Assembly (NCBI GenBank): GCA_016794595.1
Contig: JAEUJN010000066.1
Span: 169,763 to 233,762 of the forward strand
Origin: Kineosporiaceae bacterium
Lineage (GTDB): Bacteria > Actinomycetota > Actinomycetes > Actinomycetales > Kineosporiaceae
DNA: 64,000 nt
Direction: 5' to 3'
Shown: positions 1-10,193 of the stretch, one piece after another
Position numbering within the stretch: position 1 is the first letter of the stretch
Layout: each line of letters begins with the position of its first letter
Translations under genes and position numbers: made by a program
The notes under the pieces: model-generated
What the model was told of the DNA's origin: nothing
Database searches by the model: none
The model's input: the letters and a program-made list of their open reading frames with translations, nothing else

Positions 1-198
1 TGCGTGGTGATCGAGAACCGCCACCCGGTGCTGCTCGAGCCCTACGAGCGTGACCTCGCCATGGTGGCGCGGTGGGTCGAGCCGGCCGTCGCCCTGCAGG
101 CCAACCGCGCGATCGCAGCGGAGCTGAACTCGGCCAACCCGTGGATCCCTCGGGAGATCTTCGTCCTGGAGTGGCTGATCGCCCGCCGGGGCAGCTGA
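1..198 (+). CDS. C-terminal end of an unidentified protein (5' truncated by window)
   Basis: The reading frame is open from the first base of the window and ends at a TGA, leaving about 65 residues. An internal GTG at position 4 could be read as a start, but no ribosome binding site can be seen because the sequence begins there, so I treat this as the 3' end of a longer gene. The peptide is mixed helical, with a hydrophobic-charged end (motif NPWIPREIFVLEWLIARRGS). I do not recognise the family. It ends 27 bp before the stop of the convergent MarR gene. Confidence 0.55.
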   Translation, partial: CVVIENRHPVLLEPYERDLAMVARWVEPAVALQANRAIAAELNSANPWIPREIFVLEWLIARRGS

Positions 199-225
199 GG
201 CCGCGTGAGCCCGGCGGCCTCGGGG

Positions 226-705
226 TCAGTCGCGAAGTCTGGCCAGGATGCGCACCAGGTGCCGCCGGTCGGTGGGGGAGAGCTCGGCGAAGATCGTCTC
301 TGCCTGGGTGGTGCGCGCACCGGCGATCGACTCGGCGATGCGCCGGCCGTCCGGGGTGAGCTCGACCAGGGTGGCCCGGCGATCGCTCGGGTCGGGACGG
401 CGTTCGACCAGCCCGCGCTCGGCCAGGTCGTCGACGACCTCGGTCACCGACCGTGGGACCACGTGCAGGTGGTCGGCCAGCTCGCCCGGGCGCAGGTGGG
501 AATGGCGGCGCAGCGCGGCCAGGGCGCGCGCCTGCGAGGGGCTGAGGTTCCAGGGCGCGAGCGCCTCGCGGGTGGCGTGCCGCAGCCGGCGGGCGACCAT
601 CCAGAACAGCTCGGCCAGTGGCTCCTGGACAGCAGGCGGCGGGGGTCCCGGGTCGGACCCGGGATGGCCTGACGCAGCCAGGTCTGACTCGGGCAGGTCG
701 GACAC
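226..705 (-). CDS. MarR-family transcriptional regulator
   Basis: This 159-residue protein fits a MarR winged-helix repressor. A dimerisation helix (about residues 25-50) leads into the DNA-binding core (LSPSQARALAAL, then LRPGELADHL and VPRSVTEVVDDL as recognition helix). The wing has the family signature DPSDRRATLVELT at about 105-120, followed by a C-terminal dimer helix. Length is normal for the family. It starts with GTG, and a TACGGT hexamer ends 6 nt upstream with no Shine-Dalgarno, so a leaderless transcript is likely. It is divergent from the ABC exporter at 835, and the shared gap holds a 19-bp palindrome (742-760) that is the obvious operator. By family precedent it should repress the exporter and itself, with release by a small-molecule ligand; the ligand is unknown. 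Confidence 0.92.
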   Translation of the reverse strand: MSDLPESDLAASGHPGSDPGPPPPAVQEPLAELFWMVARRLRHATREALAPWNLSPSQARALAALRRHSHLRPGELADHLHVVPRSVTEVVDDLAERGLVERRPDPSDRRATLVELTPDGRRIAESIAGARTTQAETIFAELSPTDRRHLVRILARLRD

Positions 706-711
706 GGGAAT

Positions 712-717
712 ACCGTA
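712..717 (-). promoter_or_regulatory. Putative -10 element of marR (leaderless)
   Basis: On the minus strand the hexamer TACGGT lies 6 nt before the GTG start of marR. No purine-rich ribosome binding site fits in the gap. This is the arrangement expected for a leaderless actinobacterial mRNA. No clear -35 was identified. Confidence 0.5.
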
Positions 718-741
718 GCAAGTGATCCTGTTACTCCCTCA

Positions 742-760
742 TAGTGAGGTAACCTCACTA
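742..760. promoter_or_regulatory. Palindromic operator, probable MarR binding site
   Basis: The sequence TAGTGAGGT-A-ACCTCACTA is a perfect inverted repeat with 9-bp arms and one central base. It lies in the divergent gap between marR and the ABC exporter, 37 bp from the marR start and 75 bp from the exporter start. Size and symmetry fit the 16-20 bp palindromes bound by MarR dimers. That the neighbouring regulator binds it is inference from position. Confidence 0.75.
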
Positions 761-762
761 AT

Positions 763-808
763 CTCGTGCTCGTGCACTCTCGACCGGTCGACAGCGCACG
801 AGCACGAG
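763..808. repeat. 46-bp imperfect palindrome (copy A of a dispersed family)
   Basis: Two 23-nt arms pair with only two mismatches; the outer 13 bp (763-775 with 796-808) are perfect and the centre is the 12-bp palindrome TCGACCGGTCGA. Most bases of the arm match those of the palindromes at 24891-24942 and 27067-27120. Here it lies in the 5' leader of the ABC exporter, between the MarR operator and the ribosome binding site, not at a gene end, so it could act as a leader hairpin or attenuator as well as being a dispersed repeat. Confidence 0.7.
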
Positions 809-834
809 GTTCGCCGTCCGTGAGAGGAGCCGCC

Positions 835-2646
<1,812 letters not shown>

Positions 2647-2656
2647 GGCTGCCGGG

Positions 2657-3040
2657 TCACCGACCGGCGCTGCCGAGCCGGCCGGTCGGCCCGCTCGGGC
2701 GCCAGGCCCGGCGGTCGATGCCCGCGGCGGCCGCCCGTTCCAGGGTGGCGTGCAGCCGGTCGAGCTCGACCACCAGGGCTGCCCGGCCGCGCGGGGTGAT
2801 CCGGTAGTAGCGTCGCCGGGAGTCGTCGTGCCCGTCCCGGCGTCCGTCGTCCCGGCGTCCGCTGGCCTCCTCGACCAGGTGCAGCTCGAGCAGACGGCCG
2901 ATCGCGGTGTACAGGGTTGCCGGCCCCATCCGTTCGCCGGCGGCCCGGACGTCCTGCATGATCGCGTAGCCGTGAGCCTCGCCACCGGCCGCCAGCGTCA
3001 CCAGGATCGCGGTCTGGGACGCCGGCATCGCCATCGCCAT
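2657..3040 (-). CDS. PadR-family transcriptional regulator
   Basis: This 127-residue protein has the PadR N-terminal winged helix: TAILVTLAAGGEAHGYAI (first helices), GPATLYTAIGRLLELHLVEE (recognition helix with the family Y-I-RL pattern) and the wing RRRYYRITPRGRAAL. A short C-terminal helix supplies the dimer contact, as in the small PadR-s2 subgroup. Three in-frame ATGs lie at the start (MAMAMP). The first is favoured because TACACT sits 6 nt before it, a leaderless -10 arrangement. It is divergent from the MprF-like gene at 3130 and convergent with the ABC exporter. Either could be its target; the divergent partner is more likely by position. PadR proteins usually repress neighbouring membrane or detoxification genes. 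Confidence 0.9.
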   Translation of the reverse strand: MAMAMPASQTAILVTLAAGGEAHGYAIMQDVRAAGERMGPATLYTAIGRLLELHLVEEASGRRDDGRRDGHDDSRRRYYRITPRGRAALVVELDRLHATLERAAAAGIDRRAWRPSGPTGRLGSAGR

Positions 3041-3129
3041 GGGCCGAGTGTACGTCCGGCTGTGTCGGAGACGATACGAACACCGGTGCGGTCAAGCCGT
3101 CGGGCGGGGACGCCGATCCCAAGCAGGTC

Positions 3130-5667
3130 ATGACCACGTCATCCCCCGGCCCCGCCCCCCGCCGCCTCGCACCGCTGCGTCGACTGGCCCTTCGCGCTCT
3201 GGCGCCCGCCGCCGTCCTGGGTGCCCTGGCCTGGGCGATCACGGTGCTCCACCGGCAGCTGCGCGACTACCCCTGGGACCGCTTGGGACCGGCGATCGGC
3301 GAGATCGGTGCCATCCCCGTGCTGCTCGCCGTGGTCGCCACGGGCATCTCCTATCTGGCCATGACCGGCTACGACGCCCTTGCCCTGCGCTACGTCGAGC
3401 ACCCGCTGCCCTACCGGCGGTTCGCCGCCGCGTCGTTCGTGGCCACCGCGTTCGGCAACACCCTCGGCGCCTCGGCGGTGGTCGGTGCGGCCCTGCGGGC
3501 GCGGGTGTACTCCGCCTGGGGCGTCCCCGCGTTCGCGATCACCCGGATCGCGGTGTTCAACCTGGTCACCCTGTCCCTGGGGTGCGGGGTGCTGGCCGCT
3601 GCCGGCGTGGCGCACACCCCGGACCGGATCGGCCCCGCCGTCCACCTGCCCTCGCCGCTGCTGATCGCGATCGCGGTCGTGCTCGTGGTGGCGATCGCCG
3701 GCTACGTGCTCTGGTGTGGGGCCGGCAAGGCCCCGATCAGCGTGCGCGCGTGGCGGATCGACCGGCCGACCCGGCGGCTGGCCGGGGCCCAGCTCGTGCT
3801 GTCCACCGTCGAGTGGCTGTCCATGGCCGCGGTGCTCTACCTGCTGCTGCCGGACGGCGGACTGGGCTTTGCGACCTTCGCCACGGTGTTCGTGGTCGCC
3901 ACCGTGGCCGGACTGATGAGCAACGTGCCCGGCGGGCTCGGGGTGTTCGAGGCCGTGCTGCTGATCGGAATGGACTCCGCGGTCGCCTCGGAGCACCTGG
4001 TGACCGCCCTGGTCGCCTACCGGATCATCTACTTCCTGGCCCCGCTGAGCTTGGCGGCCGTCCTGCTGGCGGTGCTCGAGGCTCGGCGCAGCCCCACCTC
4101 GGACGGCGCGATCGCCCGGATCGGGGTGCTCACGCCGTCCGTGATGGGCCTGAGCGTGGCCGTGCTGGGGGTGGTGCTGGTGATCAGCGGTCGCCTGCCC
4201 GGGTACACCTCACCCGCGGACCTGACCGCCTTCAGCGCGAGCCTGGCCGGCGTCGGCCTGCTGCTGCTCGCCCGCGGCCTGCACCGCCGGCTGCGCGGGG
4301 CTCTGGTGGCCAGCCTCGGGGCGTTGACCGTGGTGCTGACGGCCGCCCTGCAGGGGGCGACCGTGGTGCCGGCAACGGTGGCCGCGTTGCTCATCGTCGT
4401 GCTGGTGCTGGCGCGCAAGGCCTTCGATCGCACCACCTCGGTGCTGTCCGACCCGCGCGGGTGGGCCTGGTCGCTGACGGTGGCCGGGATCTGCTCGGTG
4501 CTGGTCTGGTGGCACGACCTGTGGGTCGGCTCGCGGGCCGTGGGCGGGCGCACCTGGCTGGCGGCGTCCCTGGGGGATGCCACGCCGGTGTCGGTGCGGG
4601 TCGGGCTGTCGGCCGGGGTGCTCGGGCTGGTCGTGGCGGGGACGCGGTTGCAGACCAGCGGACGCCCCGGCCACGCCATTGCCACCGAGGCCGAACTCGC
4701 ACTGGCCGAACCGATCCTGGCCCGGGCCCGCACCAGCGACGCCTCGCTGCTGTGGACCGGCGACAAGCGGGTGCACTTCTCCCCGCGCGGTGGTGCGTTG
4801 CTCATGTACCAGGTGCGCCGGCGCAGCTGGGTGGTGATGGGCGACCCGGTGGGGGAGGAAGCCGAGTTCGACGAGCTGCTCTGGTCCTTCCTCGACCTGT
4901 GCGACCGCAACCTGGGACGCCCGGTCTTCTACTGCGTCCACGAGGAGGTCGCCGAGCTCTACCGCCGGCACGGGCTCACCCTGAGCAAGCTCGGGGAAGA
5001 AGCGGTCATCGATCTGGCCGGCTTCACCATGCAGGGCAAGAACCGGGCCAAGCTGCGCTCGGAGGTGCGCTCCAGCGAGCGGGTCGGGGTGAGCGTCGAG
5101 ATCGTCGAACCCGATCGGGTCCGTGAGGTACTGCCCGAGCTCCGGGTGGTCTCGGACACCTGGTTGGAGCAGCGCAACGCCCGCGAGAAGACCTTCTCCC
5201 TGGGGGCATTCGACGAGGACTACCTGGTCCGGTTCCCGATCGCGATCGCCCGCCAGGACGGCGCCGTGGTCGCCTTCGCCTCGCTGTGGGCCAGTGGGGC
5301 CCGGCACGAGATCAAGGTCGACCTCATGCGCCGCCTGCCGGACGCGCCGCGGTGCGTGATGAGCCACCTGTTCGTGGCCGCCATGACCTGGGCTCAGGAG
5401 CAGGGCTTCGCCTCGTTCAGCATCGGGATGGCGCCGCTGAGCGGCCTGGTCGCCGAGGACGGGTACTGGGATCGGATCGGGCACTTCCTGTTCAGCCACG
5501 GCGAGCACTTCTACAACTTCCAGGGGTTGCGCCAGTTCAAGGAGCGCTTCCACCCGCTGTGGCAGCCGCGCTATGTCGCCTCGCCGGGCGGCCCGGCCCT
5601 GCCGTCGATCATGCTGGACGTCGCGACCCTGGTCGGTGGCGGCCTGCGCGGGGTGGTCGCCCGCTGA
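3130..5667 (+). CDS. mprF: MprF-like bifunctional lysylphosphatidylglycerol synthase/flippase
   Basis: This 845-residue membrane protein should transfer lysine (or another amino acid) from its tRNA to phosphatidylglycerol and flip the product, lowering the negative surface charge and raising resistance to cationic peptides. The first ~330 residues are a multi-helix flippase domain with the typical GNTLGASAVVGAALRARVY and NVPGGLGVFEAVLL segments. Further helices run to about 520, and the C-terminal cytosolic DUF2156 synthase domain follows (about 530-845). Family signatures in the last part are KNRAKLRSEVRSSERVGV, FSIGMAPLSGL and NFQGLRQFKERFHPLWQPRY. Length matches full-length MprF (about 840). 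The start is ATG at 3130, close to the divergent PadR gene, which may regulate it. The amino acid transferred cannot be read from sequence. Confidence 0.92.
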   Translation: MTTSSPGPAPRRLAPLRRLALRALAPAAVLGALAWAITVLHRQLRDYPWDRLGPAIGEIGAIPVLLAVVATGISYLAMTGYDALALRYVEHPLPYRRFAAASFVATAFGNTLGASAVVGAALRARVYSAWGVPAFAITRIAVFNLVTLSLGCGVLAAAGVAHTPDRIGPAVHLPSPLLIAIAVVLVVAIAGYVLWCGAGKAPISVRAWRIDRPTRRLAGAQLVLSTVEWLSMAAVLYLLLPDGGLGFATFATVFVVATVAGLMSNVPGGLGVFEAVLLIGMDSAVASEHLVTALVAYRIIYFLAPLSLAAVLLAVLEARRSPTSDGAIARIGVLTPSVMGLSVAVLGVVLVISGRLPGYTSPADLTAFSASLAGVGLLLLARGLHRRLRGALVASLGALTVVLTAALQGATVVPATVAALLIVVLVLARKAFDRTTSVLSDPRGWAWSLTVAGICSVLVWWHDLWVGSRAVGGRTWLAASLGDATPVSVRVGLSAGVLGLVVAGTRLQTSGRPGHAIATEAELALAEPILARARTSDASLLWTGDKRVHFSPRGGALLMYQVRRRSWVVMGDPVGEEAEFDELLWSFLDLCDRNLGRPVFYCVHEEVAELYRRHGLTLSKLGEEAVIDLAGFTMQGKNRAKLRSEVRSSERVGVSVEIVEPDRVREVLPELRVVSDTWLEQRNAREKTFSLGAFDEDYLVRFPIAIARQDGAVVAFASLWASGARHEIKVDLMRRLPDAPRCVMSHLFVAAMTWAQEQGFASFSIGMAPLSGLVAEDGYWDRIGHFLFSHGEHFYNFQGLRQFKERFHPLWQPRYVASPGGPALPSIMLDVATLVGGGLRGVVAR

Positions 5668-5680
5668 GGCGCTCTCAGCG
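5662..5680. terminator. Short hairpin between convergent genes
   Basis: CGCTGAG and CTCAGCG form a perfect 7-bp stem around a 5-nt loop, overlapping the stop of the MprF-like gene and abutting the stop of the convergent FG-GAP gene. There is no T-tract. It may be a weak bidirectional terminator. Confidence 0.35.
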
Positions 5681-7486
5681 CTGCGCTGTTCCCGCCCGCA
5701 GGAGGGAACCGCGGGCGGTGGGCCAGCTCGGTGAACCGGCCGGCGTACCCGCCTTCGAGCCGGGGACGGTGAACACATCCAGACCGTGGTCGATCGACGT
5801 GGTGACGATCTCGAGCGTGCCGTTGCCGTCCAGGTCCGCGATCGAGGGCGCCGCGGCGATCCCGATGCCGTTGCCGTCGGCGGCCTGCTTCGGCAGCCGC
5901 TGGTCACTGATCCTGGCGCCCTTCGGTGACAGCACCACCAGCCGGCCGCTGTTGGCCGCCAAGCCGTAGACGCCGAAGACCAGCTCCGGGACGCCGTCCC
6001 GGTTCAGGTCGGCAGCCACCACCTCGGAGGCGAAGGTGCGGGCCTTGCCGGGGGCATATCCATGGCGCCACAACCGCTTTCCGGTCGATGAGATGGCGTA
6101 CACGTAGCCGTCGTTCCCGGGAAAGACGATCTCTGGTCTCTTGTCGCCGGTCAGGTCGACCAGCGTCGGGGCGGGGACGCCGCTCGGCGGGTACCAGTCG
6201 CCGTCCGCGCGCACGACCGGTTTGCCGGTCAGGGGCAGGGTCTCGAATCCCTTGTGTCGCCGTCCGGATCGCGCTCCCTTGTTCTGCGCGCCGTCCAGCA
6301 CCATGACCGCGTGGGCCTGGGTCTCGTACGGCTCCTTCTTCTCCACGTTCGGGATGCCGATCACCTCGGCCCTGCCGTCGGCGTCGAGGTCACCGACCGA
6401 TGGCGGGGAGGCGGTCCACTGCAGCCACGGCGTGGTCTGCACGTTCGGCCAGTCCCCGGTGTGGGAGTGATGGTGGCGGTCCTCGACCGTCGGGGACAGC
6501 CAGCGGATGAACTGCCCCCAGCCCAGCCGCTTGCCGGCAAACCCGCTCTGCCGGTTGGTGTACCAACTGGAGGCCAGCACCGAGGTGCCGTCGTGGTTGA
6601 ACAGGTTGATCTGGTGGTTGTCGTAGGTGACCACGATCTCGAGCTGCCGGTCGTCGTCGAGCTGGCCGATCCCCACGTTGAGGCCGTAGGCGCCGTACCC
6701 GTGGTTGCCGTAGCCGTTGAAGTCGGCGTCGTTCCCCGTGCCGCGCAGGGTGTTGTAGCGCGGCCAGGCCGGGGTGTGGCCGCCGGCGGGTTGGTAGACC
6801 TTGCCGGTGGCCGCGAACACGAAGACCTGGGCGCCGGTGCGGGAGGTGTTGGTGGTGGTGGCGACCACCTCGATGGTGCCGTTGCCGTCGAGGTCGGCCG
6901 CGGCCAGGCCGCGCACCTCGGGGCTCTGGCCGCCGCTGGCGACCGAGGCGGGCCAGCCCTTCTTCACCACGAGCTTGCCGGCGCGCCACTCGTAGGCACC
7001 GACAGCGCCGTTGCCGCCGACCACGATCTCGCGCACGCCGTCGCGGTCGAGATCGGCCACCACGGACGGCGCGTAGACCCGTCCCTGGGTTGCGGTTCCG
7101 GTGGCGACCCGCTTGCCGGCCGCAGAGTAGACGTAGGTCGAGTAGAGCGGCGCGACGATCTCGAGCTTCCTGTCGCCGTTCAGGTCGACCAGCGCGGGTG
7201 AGGAGAACCAGCCGGTCTGGCCGGGGTCGATCCGGCGCACGAACACCGGTGCTCGCACAGCGGCGACCGGAGTCCGGACGATGGCGGTCCCGCCCGGCGT
7301 GACCCCGGAGGACGGCGCCGGCGCCGGCGTCCCGGCGGCTGCCGCGACCGGAGCGGCCACCCGGGCGAGGGACGGTGTGCTCACCGGCGCCTCGGCGGTG
7401 GGTGAGGACTGCGCGCAGGCACCGAGCAGCGTGGCAGCGCCGGTGACGAGCAGGAGCGCGGTGTGGGGACGGATCACGTGCGCCAC
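5675..7486 (-). CDS. Secreted FG-GAP/VCBS-repeat lipoprotein
   Basis: This 603-residue protein has a lipoprotein signal peptide (hydrophobic LLLVTGAATLLGAC, Cys24 as lipid site), a Pro/Ala-rich linker to about residue 80, then a beta-propeller. At least eight blades show the calcium-binding D-x-(N/D)-x-D pattern: DLNGDRKLEIV, DLDRDGVREIV, DLDGNGTIEVV, QLDDDRQLEIV, DLDADGRAEVI, DLTGDKRPEIV, DLNRDGVPELV and DLDGNGTLEIV. Such proteins sit outside the membrane and bind carbohydrate or protein; no catalytic domain is visible. It starts with GTG; a second GTG three codons later gives a more usual signal peptide. It begins 1 bp after the stop of the mannosyltransferase gene, so the two form an operon. 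Linkage to a mannosyltransferase hints at surface glycan or glycoprotein handling. Confidence 0.82.
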   Translation of the reverse strand: MAHVIRPHTALLLVTGAATLLGACAQSSPTAEAPVSTPSLARVAAPVAAAAGTPAPAPSSGVTPGGTAIVRTPVAAVRAPVFVRRIDPGQTGWFSSPALVDLNGDRKLEIVAPLYSTYVYSAAGKRVATGTATQGRVYAPSVVADLDRDGVREIVVGGNGAVGAYEWRAGKLVVKKGWPASVASGGQSPEVRGLAAADLDGNGTIEVVATTTNTSRTGAQVFVFAATGKVYQPAGGHTPAWPRYNTLRGTGNDADFNGYGNHGYGAYGLNVGIGQLDDDRQLEIVVTYDNHQINLFNHDGTSVLASSWYTNRQSGFAGKRLGWGQFIRWLSPTVEDRHHHSHTGDWPNVQTTPWLQWTASPPSVGDLDADGRAEVIGIPNVEKKEPYETQAHAVMVLDGAQNKGARSGRRHKGFETLPLTGKPVVRADGDWYPPSGVPAPTLVDLTGDKRPEIVFPGNDGYVYAISSTGKRLWRHGYAPGKARTFASEVVAADLNRDGVPELVFGVYGLAANSGRLVVLSPKGARISDQRLPKQAADGNGIGIAAAPSIADLDGNGTLEIVTTSIDHGLDVFTVPGSKAGTPAGSPSWPTARGSLLRAGTAQR

Positions 7487-7487
7487 G

Positions 7488-8885
7488 CTAGCCAGGCATG
7501 GATCGTCCAGCGGTCATCGTGACGTCAAGACTCTCCTCGGCCGGCCGGGCGTTCCGGCGGCGGTCGCGCACCGCCAGCCCGCCGAGGGCGACCAGGGCCA
7601 GGCCGTACCCCACCCCGGCGACAGCGCTGATCGAGACGCCCAGGGACGGCGCCAGATAGGCGGGGTAGGCCGCCGCCGCCACGGGGAGCCAGCGTGCCCG
7701 CCCGTCGAGGGCCACCAGCGGCACCAGCAGCAGGGCGTACCAGGGGTAGCTGATGCCGACGACCGCGAAGGCCAGCCCGACGAGCAGGGTCGCGGCCCGC
7801 CAGGGCCGGTCGTGCTCGGCGGTCGAGAAGGCCCACCAGACGATACCGGCCAGCAGCAGCATGCCGACCACCGCGGCCGAGGAGCCCGGCAGGACCGGCT
7901 GCAGCAGCGGGAACCGGGTCCGACCGTCGTAGCCCTCCTCGGGCAGGTAGCCGGGCAGGAACCCCAGCACCCGCGTTCCCACGGCCACCGCGTGCGGCAG
8001 GTAGGCGAGCGTGAGGGTCGCAGCGGCCGCGCCGACGAGCGCTCGTCGCGCCCGCAGCCGCGGACCGGCCAGGGCGACGAGCACGAGCGCCGGCAGCAGT
8101 TTCGTGGCCACGGCGGCACCGATCAGGACGCCGGCGCGGCGCTGCCGTCCCGCGACCGCGGCCGCCATGGCCAGCACGACCAGCCAGGAGGCGAGGACGT
8201 CGACATGCGCGTTCCCGCCGGCTTCGATGATCACCGTCGGACACCACGCCCACAGCACCGCCTGCCGGGGGTCGCCGCGGCGGCGCAGCACGAGCACCAG
8301 GGTGACCGTGGTGGCCGTGGCGAGCAGGGCCGCGAGCACCTGCCAGGTGCGGTCGCGCCCGCCGTCCGGCCCGAGTGGGCTCGTGATCACGTGGACGGCG
8401 AGGAACTCGGCCTGGGCCACGGGAGGGTAGATCGTCGGCGAGCGCGGATGGTTCATCCGCGTGCAGGCGTGGGCGAGGCCGGCGGTCTGCGTGGTGCACC
8501 CCGGCGCGAACAGCCAGGGCGTGCGCAGCGCGGCGAGCGCGTCGTCCGTCGGGACGTACCGGTACGGCGAGATCCCGGCCGCCTGGACGCGCCCGTCCCA
8601 GGCGTACCGGAAGAAGTCGTCGGTCAGGCGGGGGAGCGAGGTCATCGCCACCGCCTGCAGGCCGATGCCACCGACGACGATCAGCACGACGGCCGGCCGC
8701 ACCGGCATCCGGCGCACCGCCCACACCGCGGCCGCGAACGTGAGCCAGCAGGCGGCCAGCGCGGCGAGCAGCCGCCAGCGGCCCGAGCCGAGGTCACCCG
8801 CGGTCACCACGAGCCGCACCGACACCGCGAGGGCGGCCAGGGCCGACAGCGCGAGCAGGGTCGATCGCTGCGGGTGGCTGGGCAT
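7488..8885 (-). CDS. GT-C type polyprenol-dependent mannosyltransferase-like membrane protein
   Basis: A 465-residue integral membrane protein with roughly 11-12 hydrophobic helices. The first large loop carries LTDDFFRYAWDGRVQAAGIS-type residues, including the paired acidic residues (DD) and the W-D-G-R sequence common to actinobacterial alpha-mannosyltransferases of the DUF2029/GT87-like group, then NHPRSPTIYPPVAQAEF. A second signature, NAHVDVLASWLVV, is also typical. It should use a polyprenyl-phosphate sugar donor on the outer membrane face. I start it at the ATG at 8885, preceded by CAGAGT 6 nt upstream. The open frame extends further back across the divergent gene but has no coding support there. 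It is upstream in an operon with the FG-GAP lipoprotein. Confidence 0.82.
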   Translation of the reverse strand: MPSHPQRSTLLALSALAALAVSVRLVVTAGDLGSGRWRLLAALAACWLTFAAAVWAVRRMPVRPAVVLIVVGGIGLQAVAMTSLPRLTDDFFRYAWDGRVQAAGISPYRYVPTDDALAALRTPWLFAPGCTTQTAGLAHACTRMNHPRSPTIYPPVAQAEFLAVHVITSPLGPDGGRDRTWQVLAALLATATTVTLVLVLRRRGDPRQAVLWAWCPTVIIEAGGNAHVDVLASWLVVLAMAAAVAGRQRRAGVLIGAAVATKLLPALVLVALAGPRLRARRALVGAAAATLTLAYLPHAVAVGTRVLGFLPGYLPEEGYDGRTRFPLLQPVLPGSSAAVVGMLLLAGIVWWAFSTAEHDRPWRAATLLVGLAFAVVGISYPWYALLLVPLVALDGRARWLPVAAAAYPAYLAPSLGVSISAVAGVGYGLALVALGGLAVRDRRRNARPAEESLDVTMTAGRSMPG

Positions 8886-8987
8886 GCGCCCACTCTGCCC
8901 CGCGCAGGCAGCGCGCGGCGAGCGCGGCGGCGAGGTGTTCAGCGTTCCGTAAGACCTCTGCCTGGCCGTTCCGCCTAGCGTCGAGGA

Positions 8988-10193
8988 GTGATCGAGCTCC
9001 CGAGCGCCCGCGCCGTGCTGCACCCTGTCGACGAGCCCTTCCCGCCCGGTGCGCACGACACCCGCAGCGCGGTGACCATCGGGCGGCTGCTCGGCATCGC
9101 CGTGGCCGTCGCCTTCGTCACCGGCATGATCAGCCACCTGCACCAGCACCCGCTCGGCTGGCTGGACCTGCCGAGCCGCCCGGTGTGGGGCTATCGCGTC
9201 ACCCAGGGGCTGCACGTGATCGCCGGGATCGCGGCGATCCCGTTGCTGCTGGCCAAGTTGTGGGTGGTCTACCGTCACCTGTTCGTCTGGCCACCGGTGC
9301 GGGACGCCGCGCACGCCGTCGAGCGTCTGCTGCTCGTGCCCCTCGTGGCCGGCATGCTCTTCGAGGTCACCAGCGGGCTGCTCAACGTGGTGCGCTGGTA
9401 CCCGTGGCCGTTCTTCTTCCCGCGGGTGCACTACGGGGTGGCCTGGATGGTCGTCGGATCGCTCGCAGCCCACCTCGCCTTCAAGTGGTGGGCCGTTTGT
9501 GGACGGATCCCGGAACCCGTTGCAGCGCAGCCGGTTCTGGGGGACGAGCCGCTCGCCTCGCCCGGTGCTGCCGGTGCTGCCGGTGCTGCCGGAGCGCCGG
9601 ACGCCGATCGGCGCGCCCTGCTCATCGGTGCGCTCGCCTCGACGGCGGCCGTGACCCTGGCCACGGCGGGGCAGACCGTGCCGGCACTGCACGCGATCTC
9701 GGCGCTGAAACCACGGGACCCGCTCGCCGGACCGCAGGGCCTGGCCGTCAACCGGACGGCGAGCGCTGCCGGGGTCCGTTCTGCCGCACTGGATCCCGGC
9801 TGGCAGCTCACCCTCGCCGCCGGCGACCGGGTGACCCGGTTCACCCTCGCGGACCTGGTTGCGATGCCGCAACAGGTCGCGCGGCTGCCCCTGGCCTGCG
9901 TCGAAGGCTGGAGCGCCGAGGCGGAGTGGACGGGCGTTCCGTTGCGGGCGTTGCTGTCGGCTGCGGGGGTGCCGGCCGATGCCCACCTGCGGGCGGTGTC
10001 GCTGGAGCGGAACTGGCTCTACGCGAACTCCCCACTGAACCCGGCGCAGGCCTGGGACCCGTTGACCCTGCTGGCGTTGCGTCTCGACGGTGAGCCGCTC
10101 GACCTCGACCACGGGTACCCGCTGCGACTGATCGGCCCGAACCGTCCCGGGGTGCACCAGACCAAGTGGCTCGAGCGGATCGAGGTGGCATGA
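8988..10193 (+). CDS. Membrane-anchored molybdopterin-dependent (sulfite oxidase-like) oxidoreductase
   Basis: A 401-residue fusion. Residues ~25-180 form a four-helix cytochrome b561-like membrane domain with paired histidines (HLHQHPLGW, GLHVIAG, VYRHLF, RVHYGVAW). A short Ala/Gly linker carries three copies of a 9-bp repeat (9564-9590). The second part starts with a twin-Arg-free helix (about 205-230) and ends in an oxidoreductase molybdopterin-binding domain of the SUOX/YedY type, with the expected cofactor cysteine in LPLACVEGWSAEAEWTGVPL and the C-terminal GPNRPGVHQTKWLERIEV. It probably passes electrons between a Moco site outside and haem in the membrane; the substrate is unknown. GTG start with GAGGAG directly upstream, and TAGCGT 6 nt before it, so either a leader or leaderless start is possible. 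ATGA overlap with the next gene. Confidence 0.87.
   Translation: MIELPSARAVLHPVDEPFPPGAHDTRSAVTIGRLLGIAVAVAFVTGMISHLHQHPLGWLDLPSRPVWGYRVTQGLHVIAGIAAIPLLLAKLWVVYRHLFVWPPVRDAAHAVERLLLVPLVAGMLFEVTSGLLNVVRWYPWPFFFPRVHYGVAWMVVGSLAAHLAFKWWAVCGRIPEPVAAQPVLGDEPLASPGAAGAAGAAGAPDADRRALLIGALASTAAVTLATAGQTVPALHAISALKPRDPLAGPQGLAVNRTASAAGVRSAALDPGWQLTLAAGDRVTRFTLADLVAMPQQVARLPLACVEGWSAEAEWTGVPLRALLSAAGVPADAHLRAVSLERNWLYANSPLNPAQAWDPLTLLALRLDGEPLDLDHGYPLRLIGPNRPGVHQTKWLERIEVA

Noticed and set aside
4210..5907. 565-residue open frame on the minus strand
   Set aside because: Antisense shadow of the MprF-like gene; no domain or start signal.
9564..9590. Three 9-bp tandem repeats in the oxidoreductase gene
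   Set aside because: They encode an Ala/Gly linker between the membrane and catalytic domains; ordinary slippage repeat, noted with the gene.
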